DNA of 64,000 nucleotides from Pseudopedobacter beijingensis (GCF_042678145.1 NZ_JBHUDG010000004.1:1-64000); one strand, 5' to 3'. Positions 1 to 9,263 are shown, counted from the stretch's first letter. A program made the numbers and translations. The notes: generated from the sequence alone by a model not told the origin.

Positions 1-800
1 AAAGGTAATAGCAAAAGATCCGTTAAATAATGATGTAGAAGATAAATCAGGAACGGCGACAACCAATGATGATCCAACAGAAACTCCTGTTGTACAAACC
101 AGTAAAATTACGTTGGTGAAAACGGCAAGTGTTGCGCCAACAGGAGGTTTTAAACTGGGCGATGTTATAACCTATACTTTTAAGGTTAAAAATGAAGGTA
201 CCGTCACGTTAAGTAATGTTTCTTTAACAGATGATATTGTGGGAATCACTCCTGTGTTTGTCGCAGCCNCCCCAATGAAGAATGGACCTATACCGCAACC
301 TATACCATTCAGCAGACAGATGTAGACGCAGGCAAGGCAGTAAACACGGCAAAGGTAATAGCAAAAGATCCGTTGAATAATGATGTAGAAGATAAATCAG
401 GAACAGCAACAACCAATGATGATCCAACAGAAACCCCTGTTGTACAAACCAGTAAAATTACGTTGGTGAAAACGGCAAGTGCTGCGCCAGCAGGAGGTTT
501 TAAAGTAGGTGATGTCATAACTTATACATTTAAACTAAAAAATGAGGGGACTGTAACGTTAAAAACTATTGACCTGACCGACAATATGGCGGGGTTAAGT
601 TCAGTTGTTCGTACAGTGGGTACTGGTACAGATTTAGTTCCGGGCGGCGAATGGACTTATACAGCGACTTATACTATAAAACAAGCGGATTTAGTTGCGG
701 GAAAAGTGGTGAACACAGCTAAGGTGATCGCTAAAAACCCATCCAATAATAATGTGGAAGATACATCAGGAACAGCTACTACCAATGATGATCCAACAGA
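1..800. repeat. Near-identical DNA repeats coding DUF11 modules, with an N at 269
   Basis: The segment starting at 1 recurs at 351 with only scattered synonymous changes over about 160 nt, and a more diverged copy of the module junction begins at 721. The spacing is 350 nt from copy 1 to copy 2 but 369 nt (123 codons) from copy 2 to copy 3. The short spacing contains the N at 269 and is out of frame, which fits missing sequence at an assembly join inside a repeat array. Confidence 0.85.
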
Positions 801-1356
801 AATAGTTGTATCTCCGAATGTTCCTGTAGCCAATGACGATTCTGCCACCACAGATTTTAATAAAGAAGTTAAAATTAATATAGTAGCTAACGACCAACCT
901 GATGGTTCTCCATTTGATTTAACAAGTGTTGAGATTGTTACTTTGCCTGCAGGCGGAACCGTAGTAGTTAATAGCGATGGAACGGTAACCTATAAACCAA
1001 ATAGTGGCTTTACAGGTACAGATACATTCACCTATCGTGTTAAAGACCAGAATGGTAATTATACCAATATAGCTACAGTAACCATAACTGTTACCGGTTT
1101 CCGTATTCCCAATGTCTTTACTCCAAATGGAGATGGTAAAAACGACACCTTCGTAGTTGTAGGTTTAGGAGATTATGACAGTGCCGAACTGATTGTATTT
1201 AACCGTTGGGGAAATGAAGTATTTAAGGACGTTGACTATAAAAATACCTGGGATGGCGGAGGCCTTAATGAAGGAACCTACTACTATATTCTCAAATTGA
1301 GAAAGGTAGGGAAAGATGACGTTGTTAAAAAAGGTTGGGTATTGATAAAGAGATAG
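2..1356 (+). CDS. Repetitive T9SS adhesin, C-terminal part (DUF11-type repeats, Ig-like domain, CHU_C sorting domain)
   Basis: This is the 3' end of a large secreted surface protein whose start lies outside the window. It shows at least two DUF11/TIGR01451-type repeat modules (recurring VGDVITYTF and GTATTNDDPTE). Next come a cadherin/Big-like domain (VANDDSATTDFN to the TDTFTYRVKD strand) and a final CHU_C gliding-motility-type domain (IPNVFTPNGDGKNDTF ... FNRWGNEVF ... WDGG), which is the type B T9SS sorting signal. The frame changes at the single N at 269: codons before it are in frame 2, after it in frame 1. The first repeat is about 19 nt shorter than the second, so the N most likely marks an assembly gap, not a true frameshift. 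The PorP/SprF and OmpA-like genes downstream are the usual partners of such adhesins. Role as adhesin is inferred from family. Confidence 0.85.
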
Positions 1357-1400
1357 AAATGTACAGAAGCAGATTATCGGTTATTCTAATAAATCAGAAT

Positions 1401-2414
1401 ATGGACAAGCATAATATAAAAAAGATACTACTTGCACTTGGATTGGTGATGACGATGTTGTCGCCAGCCAAAGCGCAGCAGAATATACAGTTTACACAGT
1501 ATATGTTTAATTCGCTAAGTGTAAACCCCGCTTATGCAGGATATAAAGAAGAGTGGTTTGCTCAAACGGCACTTCGCAATCAGTGGGTAGGTATAGATGG
1601 AGCGCCCAAAACAGGTCAACTTTCTGTAGACGGAGTAGTTGATCCGTATCGTAAAAATTTGGGAGTGGGAGTACAGGTAAGTGCAGATAAATTGGCCTCT
1701 CAGACGGCAACATCGGCTTATGCAAATCTTGCGTATCGTTTAAGATTAAACAGTGAAGATACACAGCGTTTAAGTTTTGGGATTGGAGCAGGGGTTACAC
1801 AGTATGGACTTGACGGAACATTATTAACACCTATTGATGATTTAGATAATGCACTGCCATTAGGGAAAATAGGAAACTTTATTCCCGATGTAAGACTTGG
1901 TGTTTACTATTATAATCCAACATGGTATATCGGGGCTTCTATGATGGACCTTTTATCAGGAGATAAATCCAATAGCCTTTTCAGATGGGAAGACGGAACA
2001 GCAACAAATATTAAACGTAAAAGACATCTTTACCTGATTACCGGTTTCTTATGTAACCTTTCGGATCAGATCAGGTTGCGTCCGGGGTTGTTACTGAAAG
2101 AAGAGTTTAAAGGACCAACAACTACAGATGTTAATGCCATGTTTATTTTTAATGATAAATTTTGGTTAGGAGGATCTTACAGAACCAGTTTAGATTTATG
2201 GAAAAAAGATTATGATAAAAATCAGGACTTGTCACAAGCAACTGCTATGGCTGCTATAGCGCAGTTTTATGTGACAGAGAAATTAAGGGTAGGTTATTCA
2301 TACGACTATATGCTTAACGGGTTAAGAGGCCATCAAAATGGGTCACATGAAATTACGATTGGTTATACTTTTTCTAAAGGTGCCAACAGAATCATAAATC
2401 CACGTTATTTCTAA
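1401..2414 (+). CDS. PorP/SprF family type IX secretion membrane protein
   Basis: Outer-membrane protein of the PorP/SprF family (PF11751), which in Bacteroidetes helps export or anchor T9SS type B adhesins such as SprB. The mature N-terminus begins QNIQFTQYMFN followed by NPAYAG, the hallmark of the family. The rest alternates in a beta-barrel manner and ends in an aromatic residue (NPRYF). The chosen ATG directly precedes a signal peptide (KKILLALGLVMTMLSPAKAQ). An in-frame ATG at 1359 is possible but would put 14 extra residues before the signal peptide. It lies 44 nt after the adhesin stop and 26 nt before the OmpA-like gene, so the three are probably one operon. The adhesin at the left edge is its likely cargo. 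Confidence 0.88.
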   Translation: MDKHNIKKILLALGLVMTMLSPAKAQQNIQFTQYMFNSLSVNPAYAGYKEEWFAQTALRNQWVGIDGAPKTGQLSVDGVVDPYRKNLGVGVQVSADKLASQTATSAYANLAYRLRLNSEDTQRLSFGIGAGVTQYGLDGTLLTPIDDLDNALPLGKIGNFIPDVRLGVYYYNPTWYIGASMMDLLSGDKSNSLFRWEDGTATNIKRKRHLYLITGFLCNLSDQIRLRPGLLLKEEFKGPTTTDVNAMFIFNDKFWLGGSYRTSLDLWKKDYDKNQDLSQATAMAAIAQFYVTEKLRVGYSYDYMLNGLRGHQNGSHEITIGYTFSKGANRIINPRYF

Positions 2415-2440
2415 TCCAGGGTATGTTAAAAATTGAAAAA

Positions 2441-4387
2441 ATGAAAGTGAAAAATATATCAATAACTTTTCTGATCGCATCTATACTAACCGCTGGTACC
2501 ACACTTTTTGCCCAGGAACAATTAGGACTGCGAGAAAAAGCTAACAAGCTTTATAAAGAATATAATTATGCTTCTGCAGCTATAATCTATCAAAAGTTGG
2601 CAGATAAAAATAAACCAAAATTGACTGACCTGGAAAGACTGGCAGATTGTTATCATAAAATGAATGATTATGAAGCTGCAGAAACATGGTACTCCAGAGT
2701 GGTTCAGGATCCGAAAAGTGCAACCGAGAATCTTCTGGATTATGGTTCAGTATTAAAAAATAATGGACGTTATGCCGAAGCTAAAGCCATATTGAAAGAG
2801 TACGCATCTAAGACCGGAAATACAAAGAGTGTTGCCAATGAAATTGCGGGGTGTGATTCTGCCATTGTTTGGATGGCTAATCCTACCAGGCATCAGATAA
2901 AAAATGAGACAGAAATAAATACGTCCCGGGCCGAATTTGGTGTTTTTGCACATAAAGATGGCGTTTATTATGCGGCGCAACCAGACGAAGCTCTTTTGCG
3001 TTCTATAGATGGACGTACCGGCAATAGTTTCTTGCGTATATATTCTGCAAAACGTAATGCTAATAATACATTAAATACTCCTTTGTTTGACCATAATCAG
3101 GTATTTAACAGAGAGCCCTTACACGTGGGACCTATTACAGGGAATAAAGCAGGAACTGTTTATTACATTACCCGCACCTATTCAGGAAAGAAAAGGGCAC
3201 AGACACAAGAAGAAGGTAAGAAATATAAAACCAGTAATCTGGAACTTTATATCTATATCCATAATGGAAATGGCTGGGATGTGCAACCATTTAAGTATAA
3301 TAAAGTCAAAGAATTTTCAGTAGGTCATGCGGCGTTAAGCCCGGACGAAAAGACATTATATTTTGTTTCTGATATGCCGGGAGGTTTAGGCGGAACGGAT
3401 ATTTGGTATTGTGAGCAGCAAACAGACGGCAGCTGGGGAGAGCCTAAAAATGCAGGATCACAAATTAATACAGAGGGGGACGAAATGTTTCCTGTGGTAG
3501 CAACAGACGGAACATTTTATTACTCTACAAACGGGTTGCCGGGAATGGGAGGATTGGATGTTTTTACAGCTAAAGGCGAAAAAGGTAAATGGGCATCGGT
3601 TAGGAATATGAGGTATCCGGTAAACTCGGCAAATGACGATTTTTCGTATGTACTTATTGGAGATAATGGAATGGGGTATTTATCCTCTAACAGGAAAGGA
3701 GGAGCGGGAGATGATGATATTTATTCGTTCAGTATTATCAAATCAAAAATAATTTTAGCATTACAGGGAACAGTATACAACAAGAAAACTTCAGAAGAAT
3801 TAGCTATGGCAGCTGTTAGTTTAATTTCAGGAAACAACGAGCTTAAAGCTAAGAAATCAAGTAAAGATGACGGAACTTTTTACTTTGAACTTGCGCCAGA
3901 TACAGATTATACTGTATTGGGGCAAAAAGAAAAGTTTTATGCAGATTCTGTTATGATAAGTACCAAAGGGATTACAGGTTCTGATACCCTGAAAATTACG
4001 TTAAGATTAGATCCGCTATTGGAAAAAGGAAAAACCATTAGGTTAGAAAATATCCATTATGATTTTGATAAAGACAATATCCGTGCTGATGCAGCTAAAA
4101 TTCTGAATGAGTTGGTTCGCACTTTAAGAGATAACCCTACTTTAAAAATTGAATTGGCATCACATACAGATAGTAGAGGAAGCGATGCTTACAATCAGGA
4201 TTTGTCTCAAAGAAGAGCACAATCAGCGGTTAATTATATAGTGAGCAGGGGCATTGCCAGAGAAAGATTGGTGGCTAAAGGTTATGGCGAAACCCGTTTG
4301 TTAAATCGTTGTGCAAACGGAGTGCCTTGTTCTGTTGCCGAGCATCAGGAGAACAGACGCACAGAATTTACTATACTTGAATTTTAA
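2441..4387 (+). CDS. OmpA-family protein with TPR, PD40 and regulatory-like domains (PorE-like)
   Basis: Exported peptidoglycan-binding protein of 648 residues. Order of domains: signal peptide ending FAQ, TPR-like helices at about 25-150, WD40-like PD40 strands at about 290-410 (SPDEKTLYFVSDMPGGLGGTD, then FYYSTNGLPGMGGLD), a carboxypeptidase-regulatory-like domain at about 440-520, and an OmpA C-terminal domain from about 535 (HYDFDKDNIR ... HTDSRGS ... NRRTEF). This is the architecture of PorE and related T9SS anchors that tie outer-membrane complexes to peptidoglycan. An upstream ATG at 2423 would add six residues; the start used sits immediately before the basic n-region of the signal peptide. 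It follows the PorP/SprF gene closely, supporting an adhesin-export module. Exact partner is inferred. Confidence 0.85.
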   Translation: MKVKNISITFLIASILTAGTTLFAQEQLGLREKANKLYKEYNYASAAIIYQKLADKNKPKLTDLERLADCYHKMNDYEAAETWYSRVVQDPKSATENLLDYGSVLKNNGRYAEAKAILKEYASKTGNTKSVANEIAGCDSAIVWMANPTRHQIKNETEINTSRAEFGVFAHKDGVYYAAQPDEALLRSIDGRTGNSFLRIYSAKRNANNTLNTPLFDHNQVFNREPLHVGPITGNKAGTVYYITRTYSGKKRAQTQEEGKKYKTSNLELYIYIHNGNGWDVQPFKYNKVKEFSVGHAALSPDEKTLYFVSDMPGGLGGTDIWYCEQQTDGSWGEPKNAGSQINTEGDEMFPVVATDGTFYYSTNGLPGMGGLDVFTAKGEKGKWASVRNMRYPVNSANDDFSYVLIGDNGMGYLSSNRKGGAGDDDIYSFSIIKSKIILALQGTVYNKKTSEELAMAAVSLISGNNELKAKKSSKDDGTFYFELAPDTDYTVLGQKEKFYADSVMISTKGITGSDTLKITLRLDPLLEKGKTIRLENIHYDFDKDNIRADAAKILNELVRTLRDNPTLKIELASHTDSRGSDAYNQDLSQRRAQSAVNYIVSRGIARERLVAKGYGETRLLNRCANGVPCSVAEHQENRRTEFTILEF

Positions 4388-4419
4388 AAAATAAACCTCC
4401 TATTTTAACTATATAAGTC

Positions 4420-4926
4420 ATGATTGCTACAGGTTATTCATTAAGTATAGCGGTTATAATAGGAGGCTTAATACTATTCATAATAATAGGTTTGTTAGGA
4501 GGATGGGGGGAAAGATTAGATTTCCTATTCTCCTATCTAAAGCAAAATAGCTCTCTTGAGTCTGAATCTGATATGCCAAATGAAGAATTGGAAATTGCAT
4601 TGGAAGCAAGGGTGGGAAGCTGGGAGATTTATTTACCCACAGGGGCAACGGAATGGACAGAGGAAGTATTTTATATTGTTAATGAACAAAATCAGGTAGA
4701 CCTAAAAGAACTTATTGGTTTTTATGTGCCCTTTTCTGCCCGCTTGTTTAAAGAACATTATTTAAGTGTGATTGAAACGGGTAAACCAGTAGATATAGAT
4801 TTGAAGATCTATGATCCAAAAACAGACCGCGAGAAATGGAAAAGAAAAAGAACTTATCCTATAAAAGATCAGAATGGCAAAGTAATTGGCATAAAAGGAG
4901 CTCTTCGTAAAATCTCTGAAAAGTAG
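4420..4926 (+). CDS. Membrane-anchored orphan PAS-domain protein
   Basis: Protein of 168 residues with one N-terminal transmembrane helix (about 6-30, rich in I, G and L), a short acidic linker, then a single PAS fold at about 50-165. The last PAS strand and PAC-like segment read as KRKRTYPIKDQNGKVIGIKG. There is no kinase, cyclase or HTH output domain, so it can only act by sensing or docking to another protein. It lies 32 nt after the OmpA-like gene and may be the last gene of that operon, although it could equally have its own promoter. Function unknown. Confidence 0.7.
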   Translation: MIATGYSLSIAVIIGGLILFIIIGLLGGWGERLDFLFSYLKQNSSLESESDMPNEELEIALEARVGSWEIYLPTGATEWTEEVFYIVNEQNQVDLKELIGFYVPFSARLFKEHYLSVIETGKPVDIDLKIYDPKTDREKWKRKRTYPIKDQNGKVIGIKGALRKISEK

Positions 4927-4953
4927 TTGTACTCAATCAGTAAAACTACTTTT
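4919..4953. terminator. Bidirectional terminator hairpin overlapping two stop codons
   Basis: AAAAGTAGTT at 4919-4928 pairs with AACTACTTTT at 4944-4953, giving a 10-bp stem with A- and T-rich flanks. It covers the stop codon of the PAS gene on the plus strand and the stop codon of the convergent Rdx gene on the minus strand. Confidence 0.65.
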
Positions 4954-5224
4954 TATCAGAATGGCCCAGTGATTTTTCCGGATTTACAATATCTCTTACC
5001 AATTGTTTAAGCTCCTTTATTTCCGGAAAGCGTCCTTCTCTTTTACGGTCAAAAACAATGTTGTCATCAATACTAATGGTGTATCTGCCATTTATTTGGC
5101 TTGGCACCAACATAACACTATGGATATCGTCTGTAAAAGTGTTTAACAGTTCTTGCGCCATATAAGCGGCTCTTAACATCCATCCACATTTAGGGCAATA
5201 TTCTATTTGTATAGCTGGTTTCAT
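4946..5224 (-). CDS. SelT/SelW/SelH (Rdx) family protein, CxxC form
   Basis: Small thioredoxin-fold Rdx-family protein of 92 residues. The redox motif CPKCGW lies about ten residues from the start (IEYCPKCGW), where animal homologues have CxxU; here both positions are cysteine, so no selenocysteine is needed. The C-terminal half has the family pattern of a glycine near a FDRKREGRFPE stretch followed by LKQLVRDIV. The open frame extends upstream to 5314, but those 30 extra residues are hydrophobic and unlike the family, so the internal ATG at 5224 was chosen. Physiological substrate is unknown. It is divergent from cobA. Confidence 0.8.
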   Translation of the reverse strand: MKPAIQIEYCPKCGWMLRAAYMAQELLNTFTDDIHSVMLVPSQINGRYTISIDDNIVFDRKREGRFPEIKELKQLVRDIVNPEKSLGHSDKK

Positions 5225-5312
5225 TATCTCAAAATTACTTTTAATTCGAAGGATTAGAAAAAATATTGAAAGAATAGATTTTATCAGCAGAAAATTACTC
5301 AGATTTGTAGAC

Positions 5313-6035
5313 ATGAGTAAAATTCATCCTGTTTTATATGTAATAGGAGCCGGCCCCGGTGATCCCGAATTAATAACCGTAAAGGCACAAAAGGCTTTAC
5401 AAAAAGCCGATGCTATTTTATATGATAATTTGGCAAGTAAAGAGCTTTTGAATATTGCATCAGAAAGCTGTGAGAAAATATACGTAGGAAAAAAACCTTA
5501 TGGGGAATATACCCCTCAGGAAGAAATTCTGACTTTGATCAAAACAAAAGCCTTTGAAAAAGGAAATGTTGTTCGTTTAAAAGGTGGCGATCCATTTATT
5601 TTTGGACGTGGATTTGAAGAAATCCTGTATGCAAGAGAACAAGGAATAGAAACACATTTTATTCCTGGCATAAGTTCTATGCAGGCTTTAGGATTTGAAG
5701 ATATTCCTCTTACCCATCGTTCTGTAAGTGAAAGTATTTGGGTAGTAACCGGCACTAAAAAAGACGGTGCTTTATCTGATGATCTTAAACTGGCCATGCA
5801 GAGCAAAGCAACGGTTATTATTTATATGGGAATGAAAAAAGCGGTTCAGATTGCAGAAACGTATATTGCAGAAGGCAGAGGAGATACTGCTGTAGCCGTA
5901 GTGCAAAATGCGTCTTTACCACATAAAAAATCGGTAAAAGGAGCAGTCAAAGATTTGGTGAAGCTTATAGAAGATAACCAGCTTACTCATCCCGCATTAA
6001 TTGTGATTGGAAAGGTTGTAGCCTTAGGCCTTTAA
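5313..6035 (+). CDS. cobA: Uroporphyrinogen-III C-methyltransferase
   Basis: S-adenosylmethionine-dependent methyltransferase that methylates uroporphyrinogen III at C2 and C7 to give precorrin-2, the branch point to siroheme and cobalamin. Visible motifs are GAGPGDPELIT (12-22) and RLKGGDPFIFGRG (88-100), both diagnostic of SUMT enzymes. The length of 240 residues is that of the stand-alone enzyme, without the CysG dehydrogenase/ferrochelatase part. There are no other corrin genes nearby, so a role in siroheme for sulfite or nitrite reduction is the simplest reading, but this is inference. A near-consensus promoter box CAGATTTG ends 5 nt before the ATG. Confidence 0.95.
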   Translation: MSKIHPVLYVIGAGPGDPELITVKAQKALQKADAILYDNLASKELLNIASESCEKIYVGKKPYGEYTPQEEILTLIKTKAFEKGNVVRLKGGDPFIFGRGFEEILYAREQGIETHFIPGISSMQALGFEDIPLTHRSVSESIWVVTGTKKDGALSDDLKLAMQSKATVIIYMGMKKAVQIAETYIAEGRGDTAVAVVQNASLPHKKSVKGAVKDLVKLIEDNQLTHPALIVIGKVVALGL

Positions 6036-6049
6036 TTTTTTAGGGAAAA

Positions 6050-6760
6050 TTAATCTTGTATCAAAGCCTGGGGATTGGGAATAAAGTTTAAAAACTTTTC
6101 AAAATTGTTTTTGTAAGCATCTTCGTTCAGTTTGTAAAAGAAAGCTCCTTTTTTGGAGTTGAGTTTATCCTTTTCCTGTAGTTTAATAAGTAAACCTGTA
6201 GACATTAGTTTTCTGCTGAAATTACGCTTGTCCAGTTCAGAGTCGTATACTTTTTCGTAAAGAGTCTGTATCTGAGGAATGGTGAATTTACTTGGTAACA
6301 ATTCAAATAATATAGGGTGCAATGCCGCTTTATAGCGTAGCTTTTCCAAAGCAATCTCTATCATTTTGGTATGGTCGAATATTAAATCAGGAATTTCCTT
6401 AATATCAATCCATTCCGCGTGGTATAAATCAGAAATCTGGGTTTGATATTTATTAATATCAATAAAAGCATAGTAACCAATACTGATAGTACGTTCAATA
6501 GGGTCGCGTCCAACATCTCCAAAAACCTCAGTTTGCTCCATGTAAATGTTTTCTAAGCCGGTAAGCTCAAATAAAACTCTTGTAGCAGCTTCAGATGGAG
6601 TTTCTTCAGGCTGTACAAAACCACCCATTACACTCCATTTATCTTTCTCTGGTTCAAAACCTCTTTTAATCAACAGGACCTTTAAATGTTCACCATCAAA
6701 ACCAAAAATAGTACAATCTACGGCAACTAAGATGCGGGTTTGCTTAGAATATTTTCTCAT
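6050..6760 (-). CDS. AraR/NrtR-family Nudix-related transcriptional regulator
   Basis: Regulator of 236 residues made of a Nudix-like sensor domain (about 8-150) and a C-terminal winged helix (about 155-225, with the LDKRNFSRKL segment typical of NrtR proteins). The Nudix box at 47-69 keeps the glycine and first glutamate but reads RVLFELTGL where catalytic enzymes have REUxEExGU, so hydrolase activity is probably lost. In Bacteroidetes this family includes AraR, which controls arabinose and related sugar genes. The divergent aldose 1-epimerase gene starts 195 nt away and is the obvious target. The effector is inferred to be a sugar, not shown by sequence. Confidence 0.82.
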   Translation of the reverse strand: MRKYSKQTRILVAVDCTIFGFDGEHLKVLLIKRGFEPEKDKWSVMGGFVQPEETPSEAATRVLFELTGLENIYMEQTEVFGDVGRDPIERTISIGYYAFIDINKYQTQISDLYHAEWIDIKEIPDLIFDHTKMIEIALEKLRYKAALHPILFELLPSKFTIPQIQTLYEKVYDSELDKRNFSRKLMSTGLLIKLQEKDKLNSKKGAFFYKLNEDAYKNNFEKFLNFIPNPQALIQD

Positions 6761-6778
6761 TATACGTGAAGTGCCAAA

Positions 6779-6883
6779 TAATACGTTAAAAATAAAAGTA
6801 GCTTTTTGTTTTTAAAAAGTTATGTGCAAATTAAAATCAAAAATCACGAAAAACCTCAAATTAAGTGTTTTTAATACGTTTAA
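6779..6883. promoter_or_regulatory. Candidate operator pair for the AraR-like regulator
   Basis: The divergent intergenic region contains TAATACGTTAAA at 6779-6790 and TAATACGTTTAA at 6872-6883, identical at 11 of 12 positions and each partly palindromic (TTAA ends around an ACGT core). One copy is adjacent to the regulator start and the other about 70 nt before the epimerase start. This is position- and repeat-based inference only. Confidence 0.35.
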
Positions 6884-6955
6884 TTGTCGTGTATTTGTTT
6901 TACATTTAGATTTTGTTTGTAAAAAGTTGCTTAATACCAAACCAAATATATCATC

Positions 6956-8125
6956 ATGAAGAAACTATTTTTGAATTTGTTTACTGCAGTGATTATTCTT
7001 TCAGCTGCATCTTGTAACAATAACCAGAAAAAATCACAAACAACAGACTCCACTCAAACCCATGCAGGGATTGTAGAGCTTGACGAAGCAAGCTTTGAAT
7101 CTACCATAGAAGGTAAGAAAGTGGGGTTGTACACCTTGAAAAATAAAAATAACATGTCGGTATCCATAACCAATTATGGCGGACGGATAATTAGTATAGT
7201 GGTACCTAATAAAGAAGGTGGATTTACTGATGTGTCTTTGGGATACGATAAATTGGAAGAATATGCTAAAACCGGAGATGGTTTTTTCGGTGCATTAATT
7301 GGACGTTACGGAAACAGAATAGGGAAGTCTATGTTTGTTTTAGACGGAAAAACTTACCAGTTAGAAGCTAACGATGGAAATAATAGCTTACATGGTGGCG
7401 TAAATGGTTTTTATGCTAAAGTTTGGGATGTAGATCAGGTGACTGAAAATGCTATAACATTAACTTATCTTTCTCAAGATGGTGAAGCGGGATATCCCGG
7501 TAACCTGAAAACAAAAGTAGTGTATTCTCTGGAAGATGATAATTCGCTGAAAATAGTTTACGAGGCAACTACCGATAAAAATACGGTTGTAAATCTAACA
7601 AATCACGCTTATTTCAATCTTAATGGAGAAGGAGATTCAACTATTCTTGATCATGAACTGACTATACAGGCGGATAAAATTACTCCGGTAAATGAAACTT
7701 TAATTCCTACCGGAGAATTGATGGATGTAGCAGGTACTCCTTTCGATTTTAATAAACCAACTTTGATTGGCGAAAGAATAGATCAGGACAATCAACAATT
7801 GAAATACGGAAAAGGATACGACCACAACTGGGTATTGAAAAAGGAAAAAGGATTGCAGACCGTTGCATCTGTTTATGCACCAAAAACGGGAATCCAGATG
7901 GATGTGATTACCGAGGAGCCTGGTCTGCAGTTTTATAGTGGTAATTTCCTGACAGGGAAAGAGCACAATGCTAAAGGAAAAAAAGCTTATCCGTTACGTT
8001 CTGCATTTTGTTTAGAAACGCAACATTTTCCAGATTCACCTAACCATCCGGACTTTCCGTCAACAGAGTTAAAGCCAGGTGAAACCTATAAAACCACAAC
8101 CGTTTATAAGTTTTCGGTAAAATAA
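6956..8125 (+). CDS. galM: Aldose 1-epimerase, exported lipoprotein
   Basis: Galactose mutarotase-family enzyme that interconverts alpha and beta anomers of aldoses. It begins with a lipoprotein signal (SAASC, Cys20), so it acts in the periplasm or on the outer membrane. Family signatures include ISITNYGGRI-like N-terminal sequence (SITNYGGRI), GRYGNRIGKS, the SLHGG substrate loop, NLTNHAYFNL with the general-acid histidine, and FCLETQHFPDSPN with the catalytic glutamate. The length of 389 residues is normal for the exported form. It is divergent from the AraR-like gene and upstream of a second, cytoplasmic epimerase, so the cell seems to mutarotate sugar on both sides of the inner membrane. 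Confidence 0.92.
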   Translation: MKKLFLNLFTAVIILSAASCNNNQKKSQTTDSTQTHAGIVELDEASFESTIEGKKVGLYTLKNKNNMSVSITNYGGRIISIVVPNKEGGFTDVSLGYDKLEEYAKTGDGFFGALIGRYGNRIGKSMFVLDGKTYQLEANDGNNSLHGGVNGFYAKVWDVDQVTENAITLTYLSQDGEAGYPGNLKTKVVYSLEDDNSLKIVYEATTDKNTVVNLTNHAYFNLNGEGDSTILDHELTIQADKITPVNETLIPTGELMDVAGTPFDFNKPTLIGERIDQDNQQLKYGKGYDHNWVLKKEKGLQTVASVYAPKTGIQMDVITEEPGLQFYSGNFLTGKEHNAKGKKAYPLRSAFCLETQHFPDSPNHPDFPSTELKPGETYKTTTVYKFSVK

Positions 8126-8139
8126 AAACCAGAAATATC

Positions 8140-8181
8140 AAAAGCCAATGTAAAACGTTTATTACTTTTATATTGGCTTTT
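8140..8181 (+). terminator. Hairpin between the two epimerase genes
   Basis: AAAAGCCAATGTAAAA (8140-8155) and TTTTATATTGGCTTTT (8166-8181) form a 16-bp stem with one G-T pair and a short loop. It likely ends or attenuates transcription of the first epimerase gene, so the second may be expressed at a lower level or from its own promoter. Confidence 0.6.
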
Positions 8182-8201
8182 GTTGTTAAAATAAGTTTGT
8201 A

Positions 8202-9263
8202 ATGAGAGATCTTAATAGTGTCAGAAACTTTTTTGTTCCGCTAGATTATAAAGATAGTTGTCACTTTATAGTGCTGGAAAATAAAGCTCGTACGCAAATA
8301 GGTATTAGCGATTATGGTGCAAGAATTACACATTTTGTTGTAAATACAGAAGAGGATCCGGTAGATATTGTACTAGGGTTTGATAAACTGGAAGATTATT
8401 TCAACGCTAAGGAAAAATATCATGGAGTAAGTGTTGGACCTTACGCTAATAGAATAGCGAATGGGAAATTCAATCTTAATGGAAAAGAATATACTTTAAT
8501 CCAGAATAACGGAACAAACTGTTTACATGGAGGAAACATTGGTTTTCATAATAGGTTCTGGAATGTGGAAGAGCAAACTAAAAACGCTGTTACTTTAAGT
8601 TTGCTAACCGAAGAGGGAGAAGAAGGATTTCCTGGTGGACTGACTGTAAAAGTGAAATATACGTTAGGCGAGGACAACGATCTGACTATCGAATATTTTG
8701 CGGAGAGTAAATATGATACACCGCTAAATTTAACCAACCATGCTTACTTTAATCTAAATGGTGCCGAAAAAAATAATATTACGGATCATCTTATAAAAAT
8801 AAATGCTCACAAATTTGCCGTGGTTGATGGCGATTGTATCCCAACCGGAGAGCTTAGAGAGGTAAGTAAAACACCATTTGATTTTAGAGAAGAGAAAGCT
8901 ATATCCAGAGATATTAATGCAGAAGATGAACAGTTGACCATAGGGAAAGGTTACGATCATTCTTTTCATTTTAAAGATGATAATAATGCCGATTTAATTT
9001 TTGTAGCATCGGCAAAAGGAGATATTTCTGGTATTGCATTAGAGGTTTATACTACTGAACCAGCCATGCAGTTTTATACAGGTAATTATCTGGGAAGTGG
9101 AGATGTAGGTAAAGGAAAAGTAACTTATAAAGACAGAAGCGGTTTCTGCTTTGAGACCCAACATCATCCGGATTCACCTAACAGATTGGAATTTCCTTCA
9201 ACGATATTAAAAGCAGGAGATAAATTCTATTCGAAAACTATCTATAAGGTGGTATTGAGATGA
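8202..9263 (+). CDS. galM: Aldose 1-epimerase, cytoplasmic paralogue
   Basis: Second galactose mutarotase-family protein, 353 residues, without a signal peptide. It carries the same signatures as its upstream paralogue: SDYGARI, GPYANRIANGKF, CLHGG, NLTNHAYFNL and CFETQHHPDSPN. The two proteins are clearly homologous but diverged, so the pair is an old duplication and not a recent copy. Position 76 nt downstream of the exported enzyme, with a hairpin between, suggests shared sugar-dependent control by the AraR-like regulator. Confidence 0.92.
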   Translation: MRDLNSVRNFFVPLDYKDSCHFIVLENKARTQIGISDYGARITHFVVNTEEDPVDIVLGFDKLEDYFNAKEKYHGVSVGPYANRIANGKFNLNGKEYTLIQNNGTNCLHGGNIGFHNRFWNVEEQTKNAVTLSLLTEEGEEGFPGGLTVKVKYTLGEDNDLTIEYFAESKYDTPLNLTNHAYFNLNGAEKNNITDHLIKINAHKFAVVDGDCIPTGELREVSKTPFDFREEKAISRDINAEDEQLTIGKGYDHSFHFKDDNNADLIFVASAKGDISGIALEVYTTEPAMQFYTGNYLGSGDVGKGKVTYKDRSGFCFETQHHPDSPNRLEFPSTILKAGDKFYSKTIYKVVLR

